Position numbers and translations under genes: made by a program | Notes under the pieces: generated by a model | The model's input: the letters and a program-made list of their open reading frames with translations, nothing else | Database searches by the model: none | What the model was told of the DNA's origin: nothing | Shown: piece by piece, positions 51,401 through 59,209 of the stretch | Numbering within the stretch: position 1 is the stretch's first letter | How the letters are laid out: every line of letters begins with the position of its first letter | Assembly (NCBI RefSeq): GCF_922984935.1 | Contig: NC_060075.1 | Coordinates: 58,981,501 to 59,045,500, forward strand | DNA length: 64,000 nt | Direction of reading: 5' to 3' | From: Meles meles | Lineage: Eukaryota; Chordata; Mammalia; Carnivora; Mustelidae

Positions 51401-52557
51401 GGCACTTGGTGATCATTACCTGCCATCAAGCTTTACCACAGCAGTGAGGCCTGCACAGAGATATCCAACTGTCATTCATCCTTCCACATGGTACTTCCTT
51501 AAATATGTTTCAGTTACTGTCCTCAGTGTTAGTCAACATAATAATTTCCTATCATGTTTCCTTTTAAAAAAGTATCCTTATCGGGGCACCTGGGTGGCTC
51601 AGTGGGTTAAAGCCTCTGCCTTCAGCTCAGGTCATGATCCCAGAGACCTGGGATCGAACCCCGCATCGGGCTCTCTGCTCGGCAGAGAGCCTGCTTTCCC
51701 CCTCTCTCTCTGCCTGCCTCTCTGCCTACTTGTAATCTCTGTTTGTTAAATAAATAAATTAATAAAATCTTAAAAAAAAAAAAAAGTATCCTTATCATGT
51801 TATAGCTCAATTATTTTTTAAGTCCAAAAGGACTTCTATATAATTACGCAAAACGGATGAAAAATTTACAACTATTCTTTACACAGGAAGGATGTTAAGG
51901 TGAACACAGAATAAAAAGAAGTCACTCACACAAACAAAAATGTTACCAGTCATCAAACAGGCTCTGTTACTACCTTTCCACAATAAAAGACATTTGAAAA
52001 TATCCTGAGCTTTAAAGATATTTAGGCAGCAAATTTAATTTAATTTGACTTCTTAAATTTTCAAGTGTAAAAACTCATCAGTATCTTCTTCCCTGATTTA
52101 CTTTTCTCCTAAGTTTTACCATCTTTGTTCTCAACATTTCCTTAAAAACAACCAAGGAAGCAAAACTCAAATACAAATGCTGATGTCAAGAACAGTAGAG
52201 TTTATTGTCTTCATAGCCTCACAGGAGAGTGAGGAAACCTGACCAGATAGAATCATTCTCCTTTAGAAGATAAAGACACAAAGTTCAGGCAAATTAAATA
52301 ACCTGTCCAAAATCAAACATGTAAATAACCTGCCATTCAAAGACTTAAATGCAAATTCAGACCCTACATCTAAAGCTCAAAAGAAGAGAACAAGGGAGGT
52401 TCAGTGGAAACAGGGACAATTCTAATCCCTCTGCAATCTCCCAACTTGGACTCACTTTCCCAACCCCCATATACATACAGACACGCAGCACAACCTTACC
52501 CCTTTTCCGAGTTTTGAACCGCTGGCCTGTTAGCACTGGCTTCTGATGCTTATTCAT
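15384..52557 (-). CDS. BZW2: BZW2 / 5MP1, eIF5-mimic protein 1; whole coding region across 11 coding exons
   Basis: The joined exons 52557-52500, 43062-42886, 38687-38584, 36685-36620, 33261-33126, 29608-29499, 26560-26390, 24508-24362, 23667-23529, 16566-16444 and 15412-15384 total 1260 nt, encoding 419 residues and a TAA stop; 419 is the human BZW2 length. All junctions are GT/AG and phases agree. The protein starts MNKHQKPVLTGQRFKTRKR and ends in the acidic tail SESEGEEN. Family knowledge: BZW2 is a cytoplasmic translation regulator. Residues about 248-415 form a W2 (eIF5-C/eIF2B-epsilon-like) HEAT domain with aromatic/acidic boxes, visible here as LLWTCIMNAVEW and FVEWLQNAEEE, which bind the eIF2-beta lysine boxes and eIF3. 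It lacks the eIF5 N-terminal GAP domain, so it competes with eIF5 and raises start-codon stringency. The paralogue BZW1 is excluded by the close match of every exon to BZW2. No frameshift, stop or missing exon is seen. Confidence 0.97.
15462..15683 (-). mobile_element. CAN SINE, sense to BZW2, near last acceptor
   Basis: Minus-orientation SINEC with a GA tract followed by (GT)n at 15506-15526 and head 'gagccacacaggcctcc'. The gene-strand 3' end contains AATAAATAAATC. Together with the next element it is enclosed by an imperfect direct repeat, 'cagagattcctttaaa' at 15446-15461 and 'cagaggttcctttaaa' at 15788-15803. Confidence 0.9.
15690..15787 (-). mobile_element. CAN SINE, short subfamily, tandem with previous
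   Basis: Minus-orientation short element ('attctatgcccaacgtggga' ... 'gagccagctaggtgccccc'). It lacks its own left duplication; only the outer duplication shared with 15462-15683 is seen. The younger SINE probably inserted into its A-tail. Confidence 0.85.
16444..16566 (-). CDS. BZW2: BZW2 coding exon, residues 370-411
   Basis: Acceptor tgaaattgcag, 123 nt, donor gtatga. It starts with the last two bases of Ala370 and encodes DVLSEEAILKWYKEAHVAKG and KSVFLDQMKKFVEWLQNAEE, then the first base of Glu411. This is the C-terminal W2 portion with AA-box 2 (FVEWLQNAEE), the acidic/aromatic surface that contacts eIF2-beta in eIF5-type W2 domains. Confidence 0.97.
18125..18311 (-). mobile_element. 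CAN SINE
   Basis: Minus orientation, GAGA tract, 'gagcagggagcctgatgtgg' middle and head 'caacccaggcgcccc'. The flanks share 'agatacttgtgatt' (18110-18123) and 'agatgcttgtgatt' (18317-18330). Confidence 0.92.
19134..19324 (+). mobile_element. CAN SINE, young-looking
   Basis: Plus orientation, 'ggggcgcctgggtggctcag', 'gagccgctgccttcggctcg', AATAAATAAAATC tail running into (TA)n. The target-site duplication 'atatttttctc' lies at 19123-19133 and 19325-19335. It is antisense to BZW2. Confidence 0.94.
19738..19955 (+). mobile_element. CAN SINE, older
   Basis: Plus orientation, diverged head 'ggggcacctggggggtcagt', body 'ggctcagatcatgatctcag', A-rich tail. The flanks carry a weak CACATCACTT/CACGTCACTT duplication. 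Confidence 0.88.
20874..21000 (+). mobile_element. MER5A-like remnant
   Basis: Contains 'gcatcatctggaaatctgtt', 'aaatgcaaatttatgggccc', 'aatctgtgttttaacaaggt' and 'gtgattcatacatgcag', the diagnostic MER5A order. Confidence 0.75.
21077..21253 (+). mobile_element. CAN SINE
   Basis: Plus orientation, head 'gggcacctgggtgactcagt', A-tail at 21229-21252. The flanks share AATAAGAACATCCA/AATAAGGACCATCTA. Confidence 0.9.
23529..23667 (-). CDS. BZW2: BZW2 coding exon, residues 324-370
   Basis: Acceptor tgttccag, 139 nt, donor gtatct. Encodes QYAPLLAVFSSQGQSELILL, QKVQEYCYDNIHFMKAFQKI, VVLFYK and the first base of Ala370. These are helices of the W2 HEAT domain. The donor has C at +5, a weaker match to consensus than its neighbours. 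Confidence 0.97.
23829..24024 (-). mobile_element. CAN SINE, sense to BZW2
   Basis: Minus orientation, complete, head 'gagccacccaggtgcccc'. The target-site duplication 'caaaatttacttttta' lies at 23813-23828 and 24025-24040. Confidence 0.95.
24054..24112. repeat. SINE 5'-end inverted repeat (palindrome)
   Basis: Arm 1 (24054-24080) is the first 27 nt of a CAN SINE in plus orientation. After a 4-nt spacer, arm 2 (24085-24112) is the same SINE start in minus orientation, with about 21 of 26 paired positions complementary. The 5' ends face outward and both bodies are missing. Confidence 0.85.
24362..24508 (-). CDS. BZW2: BZW2 coding exon, residues 275-323
   Basis: Acceptor gaaatgcag, 147 nt in phase 0, donor gtacag. 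Encodes VVLYVKEEMKRNDLPETAVI, GLLWTCIMNAVEWNKKEELV and AEQALKHLK. LLWTCIMNAVEW is AA-box 1 of the W2 domain, shared with eIF5 and eIF2B-epsilon. Confidence 0.97.
24509..26389 (-). other. BZW2 intron (1,881 bp)
   Basis: Donor GTGGGG and acceptor TGCAG. No transposon is recognisable; the sequence is unique-looking throughout, unusual here where most introns carry SINEs. Confidence 0.85.
26390..26560 (-). CDS. BZW2: BZW2 coding exon, residues 218-274
   Basis: Acceptor gtctttcag, 171 nt in phase 0, donor gtgggg. Encodes ELFPVNRQSVDHFAKYFTDA, GLKELSDFLRVQQSLGTRKE and LQKELQERLSQECPIKE. It covers the charged linker rich in KEL repeats and the entry into the W2 domain. The donor has G at +3, less common than A. 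Confidence 0.97.
26700..26820 (-). repeat. MIR remnant with internal (A)26
   Basis: 'gagcattcgctaagcacctt', 'cagttttacagaggaagc' and, after the A-run at 26761-26786, 'gctaagcaacttac' keep the reverse MIR order. The A-run sits where MIR has GAGGAAACTGAGG. Confidence 0.6.
27765..27865 (-). repeat. MIR remnant
   Basis: 'tttttacagaggatcaatta', 'ggctaagtagcctgaacaaa' and 'attatgcagccagatatatt' follow the reverse MIR core order. Confidence 0.5.
29499..29608 (-). CDS. BZW2: BZW2 coding exon, residues 181-217
   Basis: Acceptor tttaaacag, 110 nt, donor gtaagt. Starts with the last two bases of Gly181 and encodes IAASFAVKLFKAWMAEKDAN and SVTSSLRKANLDKRLL. It belongs to the middle helical region before the W2 domain. 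Confidence 0.97.
29609..33125 (-). other. BZW2 intron (3,517 bp)
   Basis: Donor GTAAAG and acceptor AAACAG. It holds one CAN SINE (30186-30381). The sequence 31750-31900 resembles an old L1-type fragment with low confidence. The rest is unique-looking AT-rich DNA. Confidence 0.87.
30186..30381 (+). mobile_element. CAN SINE, antisense to BZW2
   Basis: Plus orientation, head 'ggggcctgggtggctcagtg', AATAAATAAAATC and an A18 tail. The flanks are 'attgatgctg' (30176-30185) and 'atcgatgctg' (30383-30392). Confidence 0.95.
33126..33261 (-). CDS. BZW2: BZW2 coding exon, residues 136-181
   Basis: Acceptor tttgacccacag, 136 nt, donor gtaaag. Encodes LLLFLKAFSETEQTKLAMLS, GILLGNGTLPATILTSLFTD, SLVKE and the first base of Gly181. 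It is part of the N-terminal/middle helical half unique to BZW proteins relative to eIF5. Confidence 0.97.
34315..34425 (-). repeat. MIR remnant
   Basis: 'gagaaattatctgactctaa', 'gagtaagcggcagaactgga' and 'ttgaactagtccatttcact' follow the reverse MIR order (AGTGGCAGAGCTGG core). Confidence 0.6.
34745..34931 (-). mobile_element. CAN SINE, sense to BZW2
   Basis: Minus orientation, 'ttaaagattttatttatttg' tail to 'gagtcacccaggtgctcc' head. The flanks carry a diverged GGTTAATTACATAT/GGTCAATTATATTA duplication. Confidence 0.93.
35495..35640 (-). repeat. MIR remnant
   Basis: 'cctcatttcacagaaaagta', 'aactgaggcacacagaattt' and 'aagtaatatgcctgaggtta' are a clear reverse MIR core. Confidence 0.75.
36040..36145 (-). 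repeat. MIR remnant
   Basis: 'cacaaaactatgaggtatgt' and 'cagctattttacagatgaga' match the reverse MIR core. Confidence 0.65.
36620..36685 (-). CDS. BZW2: BZW2 coding exon, residues 114-135
   Basis: Acceptor tttgtgtttag, 66 nt in phase 0, donor gtaaaa. Encodes VFNKLIRRYKYLEKAFEDEM and KK. A small internal exon from the N-terminal helical half. Confidence 0.96.
37250..37520 (+). repeat. MaLR-like LTR remnant
   Basis: 'tgtggtctgaatgtttgtgt', 'ctatgttgaagccctaacct', 'tactttaagaggtggttaaa' and the 3' 'attttgttatggtagtctga' follow the order of MST/MLT-type solo LTRs. It is decayed and non-coding. Confidence 0.65.
37604..37794 (-). mobile_element. CAN SINE, sense to BZW2
   Basis: Minus orientation, complete, head 'gagccacccaggcgctcc'. 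The target-site duplication 'ctggaaatgatttttt' lies at 37588-37603 and 37795-37810. Confidence 0.95.
38584..38687 (-). CDS. BZW2: BZW2 coding exon, residues 79-113
   Basis: Acceptor tctcttttcag, 104 nt, donor gtagag. Starts with the last two bases of Ala79, then PGGTRIDDGDKTKMTNHCVF and SANEDHETIRNYAQ. Confidence 0.97.
39977..40050 (-). mobile_element. 5'-truncated CAN SINE with target-site duplication
   Basis: Only the 3' part of the SINE is present ('aagattttatttatttattt', 'gacagacagaaatcacaagt', 'aggcagaga...'). It is flanked by 'cttgttaatttctttt' (39961-39976) and 'cttattaatttctttt' (40051-40066), so the truncation happened at insertion. Confidence 0.92.
41690..41889 (-). mobile_element. 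CAN SINE, sense to BZW2
   Basis: Minus orientation, T-run then 'agattttatttatttatgac', middle 'gagcagggagcccgatacag', head 'gagccacccaggccccc'. Confidence 0.92.
41890..42085 (+). repeat. hAT-type DNA transposon remnant
   Basis: 'cagtatttctcaaagaaagg', 'gcaatgcaaacatttctaca', 'cttgcaaatgcccccgaggc' and 'tgagaatcactggcc' follow a known mammalian hAT nonautonomous repeat with terminal TTCTCAAA/TGAGAATCACTG. The family name is not asserted. Confidence 0.55.
42886..43062 (-). CDS. BZW2: BZW2 coding exon, residues 20-79
   Basis: Acceptor cttattttag, 177 nt, donor gtaagc. Completes Asp20 and encodes EKEKFEPTVFRDTLVQGLNE, AGDDLEAVAKFLDSTGSRLD, YRRYADTLFDILVAGSML and the first base of Ala79. Start of the helical N-terminal half; the protein has no real leucine zipper despite its name. 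Confidence 0.97.
44218..44375 (-). mobile_element. CAN SINE with internal deletion
   Basis: Minus orientation; the middle (cagagagcccgatg region) is missing so that 'ctccccactgatccccagg' is joined. The target-site duplication 'ctgttttcattttctt' lies at 44202-44217 and 44376-44391. Confidence 0.94.
44449..44652 (-). mobile_element. CAN SINE, older
   Basis: Minus orientation, GAGAGAGCGTGTGTG tract, head 'cagtcacccaggtgcccc'. It is inserted in the same L1. Confidence 0.9.
44855..45245 (+). repeat. ancient DNA-transposon-like repeat
   Basis: 'tttggtctcatgaccccttg', 'gaggattccagagctttctt', 'tctctttaatgcctggctta' and 'gaacccctgaaagggcttca' appear in the order of a common mammalian repeat I recognise but cannot name with certainty. 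Non-coding. Confidence 0.5.
45323..45436 (-). mobile_element. CAN SINE, short subfamily
   Basis: Minus orientation, 'taatctctatgcccagtgtg' to 'gaaccagctgggggccac'. The flanks are 'ggagtcagatctta' (45309-45322) and 'ggaaccagatccta' (45437-45450). Confidence 0.85.
45976..46090 (-). mobile_element. CAN SINE, short subfamily
   Basis: Minus orientation, 'tgatctctatacccaaagca' to 'gagccagccaggtgccccg'. It lies inside the HAL1-like sequence. Confidence 0.83.
46338..46518 (-). mobile_element. CAN SINE
   Basis: Minus orientation, head 'gagccacccaggcacccc'. The flanks are 'cagaatgacattaaa' (46323-46337) and 'cagaatgacagtaaa' (46519-46533). Confidence 0.93.
50561..51186 (+). mobile_element. 5'-truncated carnivore L1 3' end, young-looking
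   Basis: Begins in the last part of ORF2 ('gggtatttaccccaaagata', 'aagatgcccttcaacagaca', 'ggagtattatgcctccatca'), passes the 3' UTR ('aacaatctgagggttttgaa', 'ggtgggtattatggagggca') and ends in an A-tail. Direct repeats 'aaattcagactcca' (50547-50560) and 'aaattcagcctcca' (51187-51200) flank it. ORF2 has stops. Confidence 0.93.
51583..51779 (+). mobile_element. CAN SINE, antisense to BZW2
   Basis: Plus orientation, complete, tail with AATAAATTAATAAAATC. The target-site duplication 'aaaaaagtatccttatc' ends at 51582 on the left and 51796 on the right. It explains the 146-codon frame running through 51309-51749. Confidence 0.95.
52255..52370 (-). repeat. MIR remnant
   Basis: 'gaagataaagacacaaagtt', 'aaattaaataacctgtccaa' and 'aatcaaacatgtaaataacc' follow the reverse MIR core. 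It lies 130 bp downstream of the start-codon exon. Confidence 0.55.
52500..52557 (-). CDS. BZW2: BZW2 start-codon exon, residues 1-20
   Basis: The exon is 52564-52500: acceptor ttctttcttttcag, then 7 nt of 5' UTR (AAATTTT), ATG at 52557-52555, and donor gtaagg. Encodes MNKHQKPVLTGQRFKTRKR and the first base of Asp20. The ATG is chosen because it opens the family's invariant N-terminus and nothing upstream in frame within the exon precedes it. The start context has T at -3 and A at +4, so it is weak. Confidence 0.97.
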
Positions 52558-52962
52558 AAAATTTCTGAAAAGAAAGAAAATAAATATTATATATTTCAAA
52601 TAAGCAGTTCACATAAAAATATATGGCTAATAAGCATATGTTCCACCTCGCTTGTACTGAATATACTTTAAAAAGCCGGTTTAACTTAACTGTTGAACTA
52701 GCAAAACTTCTGAAATTTAATACTATCTAGTGTTGACAAGAGACATAGGGAAAACGACCACAGGCATAAACTTTGACAGAGGGAATAAACTCCATGCAGT
52801 ACTTTGGGGAAGCATTTGGTGAATATAAATATTTACATGTACATAACCTCTGGTCCACAATTCTTTTACTAGAAATTCACTTTGCCGTTTTACCCACACA
52901 AATATGCATAATTATGCCTGTGTGAATGCATGTATGTGCGTGTGTATAAAAGGATTTAGTCG

Positions 52963-53166
52963 TGGGGCACCTGGGTGGCTCAGTGGGTTGAGCCTCTGCC
53001 TTCAGCTCGGGTCATGGTCTCAGGGTTCTGGGATGGAGCCCTGGCATCAGGCTCTCTGCTCAGCAGGGAGCCTGCCTACAATCCTCCCCACCCCCTCTCT
53101 TTCTGCCTGCCTCTCTCCCTACTTGTGATTTCTTTATCAAATAAATAAATAAATAAATCTTTTAAA
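52963..53166 (+). mobile_element. CAN SINE, antisense to BZW2
   Basis: Plus orientation, head 'ggggcacctgggtggctcag', AATAAATAAATAAATAAATC tail and A-run. It lies about 400 bp upstream of the start-codon exon. Confidence 0.93.
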
Positions 53167-55789
53167 AAAAAAGTGTAAAGTGTAATTTTCTGGTTAAAAA
53201 GGGAATATACATAATACTTGCTTTTCTCTCCAAAGAAAATCTAAGATTACATTATCTTCAAAAAAAGTAAAAGGAACTTGCTCTGTAAGACCTCTTACAT
53301 ATTAAGAATAATTTTGTGACATTAATATTATAATATGAAAATATGTCCAGATTGCCAAAATTATGAAGATAACATAATTAAGAAAATGTCAAGCAAATTA
53401 TTTAATTGCCTTTGAAAGTTCTTTTTAAATTGTGATTTGAGAATGTCTAGATTTTTTTAATTAAGTTACCACTAAACAATCAAGAAAATGTGCTCTATTC
53501 AAATAAATGATTTAATTATGTCTCAAAGTTTTAAAAGATCCTTAAGAACATGTAAAAATGATTCTATTTACATACCAAAACTTTCCATACCACGAAAGAA
53601 GAAAATCTATTTTCATGTGATAAGTAGTGTGTTTACCACTTAAAACTTTAATCATAATTTAAAAAGTAGAATGGATTAAAAAGAAAAGTAACATATACAA
53701 AAAGGATTTTCTGTTATGCTTTAAGTACAGAGAATTTTTATTAATACTATAAAGTGAACTTAATGTATCAGGCTTTGAGCTATAAAGGTGACTAAGCCAG
53801 ATTCCACGCCCTCAGGGAGCACAGGGCCTAGAGGAGATAAAATAGGCAAACATTTACTATACAATAGCAGTACAGATCTAGAACAAAGGATAGAGAAAGG
53901 GATCACTCTATGTGTGTGGGGCAGCAGCTACACACTGAAATAGTTACAAATGCAATAAACTTAATGAAATCTCATTTTATTTGATGGAAGTTGGAAATAC
54001 AGCTTCTAATGCATTATTTACATTCTCTACTAAACTCTTTCATTCAGAAATTTCCTTGTTGGCATTTTCAACAGATCACTCTGGACTAGCAAACATTTCA
54101 CTTGGTGGGGGGGGCACTCACAATGAATATGCATGTGTGTTTCTTGTTTCTACACCTCCCCAAACACTACAAATATTACATAAAGTATTTTCCTGTGCCA
54201 GCAAAGAAAAAACTACCTGCTAAAGAGTTTAGGTCTCATACTGAGGTATAAAAATAAAAACAGACTCCAAGTAGCCTGAAACTTTTCTAGCAGGTGACCA
54301 TGCTGCGGTTACTCTTTGCTAAAGATGTCTCTATTTTGGAATCAATAAAGAATATTTTAAAAGTGGGAGCCTTCTCTAAAAGCTTTATTTTACAGTCCAG
54401 AATAGAAACTCACAGAATTCTCTAACTCTACCTTAGCATTTTGTTGCTGTTTTTCTGCTAATGAGTAATTACCACAAAACACAGTTCCATTTATAGTTTC
54501 TTCAGTTCTAAGCACAAAAGTTTGTTTCTTCATGGTCTCATCTTGTGACCTTATTTTGCACACCCTCCGTATACGGGAGGTGGAAAACAGCAGAGTAACA
54601 TATCAAGAAAAAAGCATACGAAGATTCTGACATACACAGCAGCAAAAATTAACACAAACACAAACAACAACTCACCCACTGGTATTGAAAGACTAAATGA
54701 AGATATTCTGTTCAGCAAAAGTCTCTACCGCTTAGTTGTTACTATTTAGAGCAGAGGTTTGGCTTGTCTCTAAATTTAGCCATCCGTGCTACATTATAAT
54801 CTGCTTCAGCGAAGGGTCAGGCTTTATAAGGCACTCACTGAAGCCCGGGTGGGAGAGGGAAGCAAGGGCACTTTGAATAAGAAACTGTGCTAGTTTCAAT
54901 CTGGGAAAGTAACGAAGAATAACAAAGATAGCTGCTTTAGGCCAATGTCAAATGCGTATTTTGATTAGGTTGCATGAAAACAACTAACTAAAAATATATA
55001 CACATAGGTATGTATAAATACATATTTTAAATCAGAGTTTAACAGAATCCTCAGAGACAAAACTTATCTGGGGTACAGTCTATAATGCATTCAAAAATCT
55101 ATAAGCCAAACATACAGATAAAATAAAAATAAGCTCATTCCCCACCCCCCAACAATGGAAAAACATAACTGGATTTAAACATTTCACATTATTTAAGAGA
55201 CTCCCTTTCTTGGATATTCCACAAGAGAAATGACAATAAAATATTTAAAAGATTCAATCAATCAAAATTTCAAAACTAAGTACACCATTAATGAAATAAA
55301 CATCTTTTGAATAAACTCCTGAACTGAAATACCCAACTGAAACATTTTTCAGTCTAACACGTAAGAAATAAAATTTCACCCACCTCCCTCTGTTACTATT
55401 CTGTCCTGGGTCCTTTGTAGAGTCTACCCCTCACTCCCAACTGACTCTGGGCCCAAGTGTGACTACGGGCCAGCAGCTCAGATGGATTGGCCTCTTGGCA
55501 ACTGTGTACTAATTCTGCCAGTTGCCCAGCACACCTTGAGTAGATTGACAGGTTGTGTGTTGTCCTGCCTGATATTTTTCTTCTGTAATTCCCTGATCTA
55601 CCAGATCTACCAGAGAAAGACTGATTTTCTTGTTGTTCCTATAAGGGGATGACTGTTCTGGTCTAGATAATTGCTGAACTATGATAATCTGCCTTATTTC
55701 ATATGTTATACTGCAAATATATGCATATAACTAGGCTATTCAAACAACCTCATATATGAATATGAATATGCTAATGGGGGTCACAATCT

Positions 55790-55965
55790 TCTCCTATAAA
55801 GGGATAAAAGAAAATGAGACGTACGGTGTATGTTCCAACTACTCAGTTCTGCTGTTAGAGTCTGAAAGCAGCCATAGATCATATGTAAACAAGTTATTCC
55901 AATAAAACTTTATTTACAGAACAAATGGTGGATCACACTGGGATCTCAGGCTACGGTTTACCATC
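55790..55965 (-). repeat. ancient DNA-transposon-like repeat
   Basis: Minus-strand order 'gtaaataaagttttattgga', 'catatgatctatggctgctt', 'actgagtagttgga' is a common mammalian repeat; the family name is not asserted. Confidence 0.5.
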
Positions 55966-55989
55966 CCCCATTCTAAAGCCATGTATCCA

Positions 55990-56185
55990 ACAGAAGTGTC
56001 TGTGATGGTGGAAATGTTCTGTATCCGTACTGTCTAATATGGAAGCTACTAGACACATGTAGCCCTTGGGTTCTTGAAATGTGGCTAGTGTAACTAATTA
56101 AATAAATTAAATTTATTTAATTTTCATTAATTAAAGTGAAAATAGCCAATATGGCTAATGGTTATGTTGGACAAGCCAGTTCTAA
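55990..56185 (+). repeat. MITE-like DNA transposon remnant
   Basis: 'tactgtctaatatggaagct', 'actagacacatgtagccctt', 'gaaatgtggctagtgtaact', then an AT-rich palindromic middle and 'ccaatatggctaatggttat'. The ends are partly inverted, as in short nonautonomous elements. Confidence 0.55.
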
Positions 56186-59100
56186 AGAATTCATTATGGC
56201 CCAACACACTTCATTTTGATAAAAGAGGTGAAAATACATCCAAAAAATGTAGAGTTTTTAATTGATTTTCTTTTTTCAAATAAAGTAGCTCTGAGGAGCA
56301 TTTTGCCCAAATTTCAAAACCAGGAGGCTATGGTGAGAAAGGAAAAAAACAAAATAAAACAAAACAAAAAAACCCCACCAAACTTCAAAGCAAAACTCTG
56401 TGTGTAGTAAATAATACTGGAGACAGTGAGAAGAAAAAAGATTTTCAATTCTAAGATAATAAAAGTTATAGGGCAACAATATCATCTCCAAAGTATAAAG
56501 TGTTTCATAAAGAAACAGTAACACTAGCACACAACACCCATAATATTACTGAGTCACGTCATTGCAACATTCTCAGGAAGTACTTTGTGTTTAGGAGTAA
56601 CTTTCAAGAACTATCTTTTATTCTATGTTCCAAAGGAGCAAAATAATGTACCATAAAAAGAACAAATTAAAAATCGCCCATAGTTATGAACTCTTCTTTC
56701 CATTAAAGTGAAAACTCCAAGTATGTACATCATAAAATCTTTTACAGAAAGTTGTCATGTTCCAGGAGTCATTTGGGTTGATAACAATGATCTCATAAGA
56801 AGCAAAAATAATTAAGGTGCACTCTGAAAGTGTAAATTATTAACATTCTAAAGCAATAGACCAGATAAATGTTTACAATAACACTATACTTTGCCCAGAA
56901 TAACATTAGCTTGTTTAATGTCCTTGTCATGATTTTATACCAAACAGCCTCTCTATAACCAAAATCACCCAGTTTCTACAAAATGTTTCATTGCATCTCC
57001 AAGCAAATTCCATGTAGGTTTTAGTTTTTATAATAATTGAAAAAGATGAAATTCAGAATAGTAGCCTACCTACAAAAGAAAAATGTTTCTAAATAAAATC
57101 AGACATTCCCTTCTTTAGGACTAAAATATTACTTATTCATATTCCCTTTACTCTTTCTTATCTTTAATGGTATGAAAGCACAAAATAATCTTTCTTAAAG
57201 AACACCAATCTTAAAAAAAAAACCCCACCAAACTTAATAATAGTTCACTCCTGAAAAATTTACAGCTATGTATTTCCAGAGGGACATTAACGGTGGAAAC
57301 TTAAATCATGCTAAGCAACCACCTGACAAGGAAAGAAGGACCAATGCCCAAGGGAATTATGTTGTGAAAAAGAGTACTAAGAGCTAACTGTTCATCTAAA
57401 TCTTTTAATATATAAAGGCATCATGATAAAATTTCCTTTAGCACATTTCCCAATTTCACACCTTAAACTTATAAGTATACCTACCTTGTTTCCAAATGCT
57501 GATATCCTGTTTTCCTTGTAGCAAAAATAGAAATATTCTAAAAATTACATTTTAAGTATCACCTACCTCTTCATAGAAATAAATGAAGATAATGTGTAAT
57601 GTCATTTATTTCCTCCTAGTGAAATTAATTTAGAAAACCTTCAAGAATTGGAAATAAAATCCTAATAAAATGCTTTCTTCCTACCAGTGCATGCCCTCTG
57701 CTTAGAGTCACTTCTACAAAGCACACTGGGCATGTACATTCCCTTCACTGTACTTCCATTTTCCCCAGAAGCAATCGCTCCCCAGATCTTTCCGTTCCTT
57801 TAATAACTGACCAGGCATATTCATTCAACTTTACAGATGGTCTAATCCTGCTGATGTGATTTTGAAGTCTCTCAATACTTGAAAAGACCCAAGCACACAT
57901 ATACAACAGACATTGTAGCACAGTTTGGCTTTTAGAAAACCAGTCCCTCAAATATAATGATTCAAAGTATTTTAATAGCAAAATGCCCCAAGCCTCTGTT
58001 CCGGGTAAGTTAAGCCACTTGGAACTTTTGTCTACCAGAAAACAGCATTGTGATGAATGCATACCTACAATATTTCAAACTATAAATTTTGAGAATTTAG
58101 AGGAGATGGTGGTATAAAACAAGGAAATGCCCGAGATTAGGCAGCTGTGGTTTAAATATTAATTTGTATTTTGGGTCAGCCTTTCATTCTGGGGTCATTG
58201 TGTCTCCCCAGGGGACATGTAGTAATTTCTGTAGATCTTTATTTTGTCACACTGGGGAAGTGGGATGCTACTGACGTGTAGTTGGGAGATGCCATGGACA
58301 CCACTAAGTAATGGACACCGCACAGGAGAGCCCCTGCAACAAAGGGTTCTCTGGCCCAAAGTTTTAATTGTGCCAACCCTGGAAAACCCTACACCTAAAA
58401 GGAAAAAATTATGAGCAAAACCAGAAATGTTCTTTGCTCTCAAGAGTTAAAAATTGTGCACATACATCTAGAACATAACAGATCAACAACAAGGCAGATA
58501 TTTCCTCAAGTGACTTATTTCTGTTTGCCAAACATTGATGTTAATTTTAGAGAAAACACATTTATCACTGAGTAGCCTGTCATAGCTAAAATCAAAAGTG
58601 CAATTAGTATAGAAAATAAATGCTTCCTGCAGTCTTTAATACTAATTGCTATCTTTCCACACTGATAATTTTATACCCTCTGATAATCAGGGGGAAGATG
58701 AAGGGTAAGCAACAATATGGGAGTGAAGAAAGAGGCAGAAAAAGAGGATGATGAGCAAATAAAGTTTCCCTACTTTTGGATATCACAGTAGTGAGAACAG
58801 AAGGACAACAAAGAAAAAGATAAAATACATGACTGAAAACTGCAATTGTTTAATTTTTCAGACTGAGAAAACAATGATATGTTAAGTAGGAACAGCAAAG
58901 CAAAAAAACAAAAAACAAACAAACAAACAAAAAACCCCAGCAAACAAAACAACCCACAAAACAAAAAACCCTACCCAACAAATTCTATATACATGATATG
59001 ATCTAAGCTACATAAAGCCCACAAGCACTGAACAGTGGTCAACATGAGCACTAAGTTCAAAGGGCATTTTCCTCTTATGTTACTGGTCTGTATCTTCTAT

Positions 59101-59209
59101 AATATAAGGATATATAACTCTTTAATTAGAAAAATTTTATGTGTTTAAATGGAAATGCTTTACCTTCTTTTGAAGTTTAAACCAATCCCTGAAGGGTCAC
59201 AAATAATAT

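Larger units (their letters stand above)
43063..52499 (-). other. BZW2 intron (9,437 bp)
   Basis: Donor GTAAGG and acceptor TTTTAG. A repeat-dense intron: an old L1 3' end split by two SINEs, a DNA transposon, a HAL1-like LINE split by SINEs, a young L1 3' end, one antisense SINE and a MIR. The stretch 47,300-50,540 shows nothing I can name; an open frame of 186 codons at 49666-50226 has no recognisable homology. Confidence 0.88.

Noticed and set aside
51309..51749. 146-codon plus-strand frame
   Set aside because: Its C-terminal half (GTWVAQWVKASAFSSGHDPR) is a translation of the CAN SINE at 51583-51779; the same peptide occurs wherever plus-orientation SINEs do.
56366..57235. A 20-bp A-rich/ccccaccaaactt motif present at 56366-56385 and 57216-57235
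   Set aside because: Low complexity and the match ends at once on both sides; chance or shared A-rich tails explain it.
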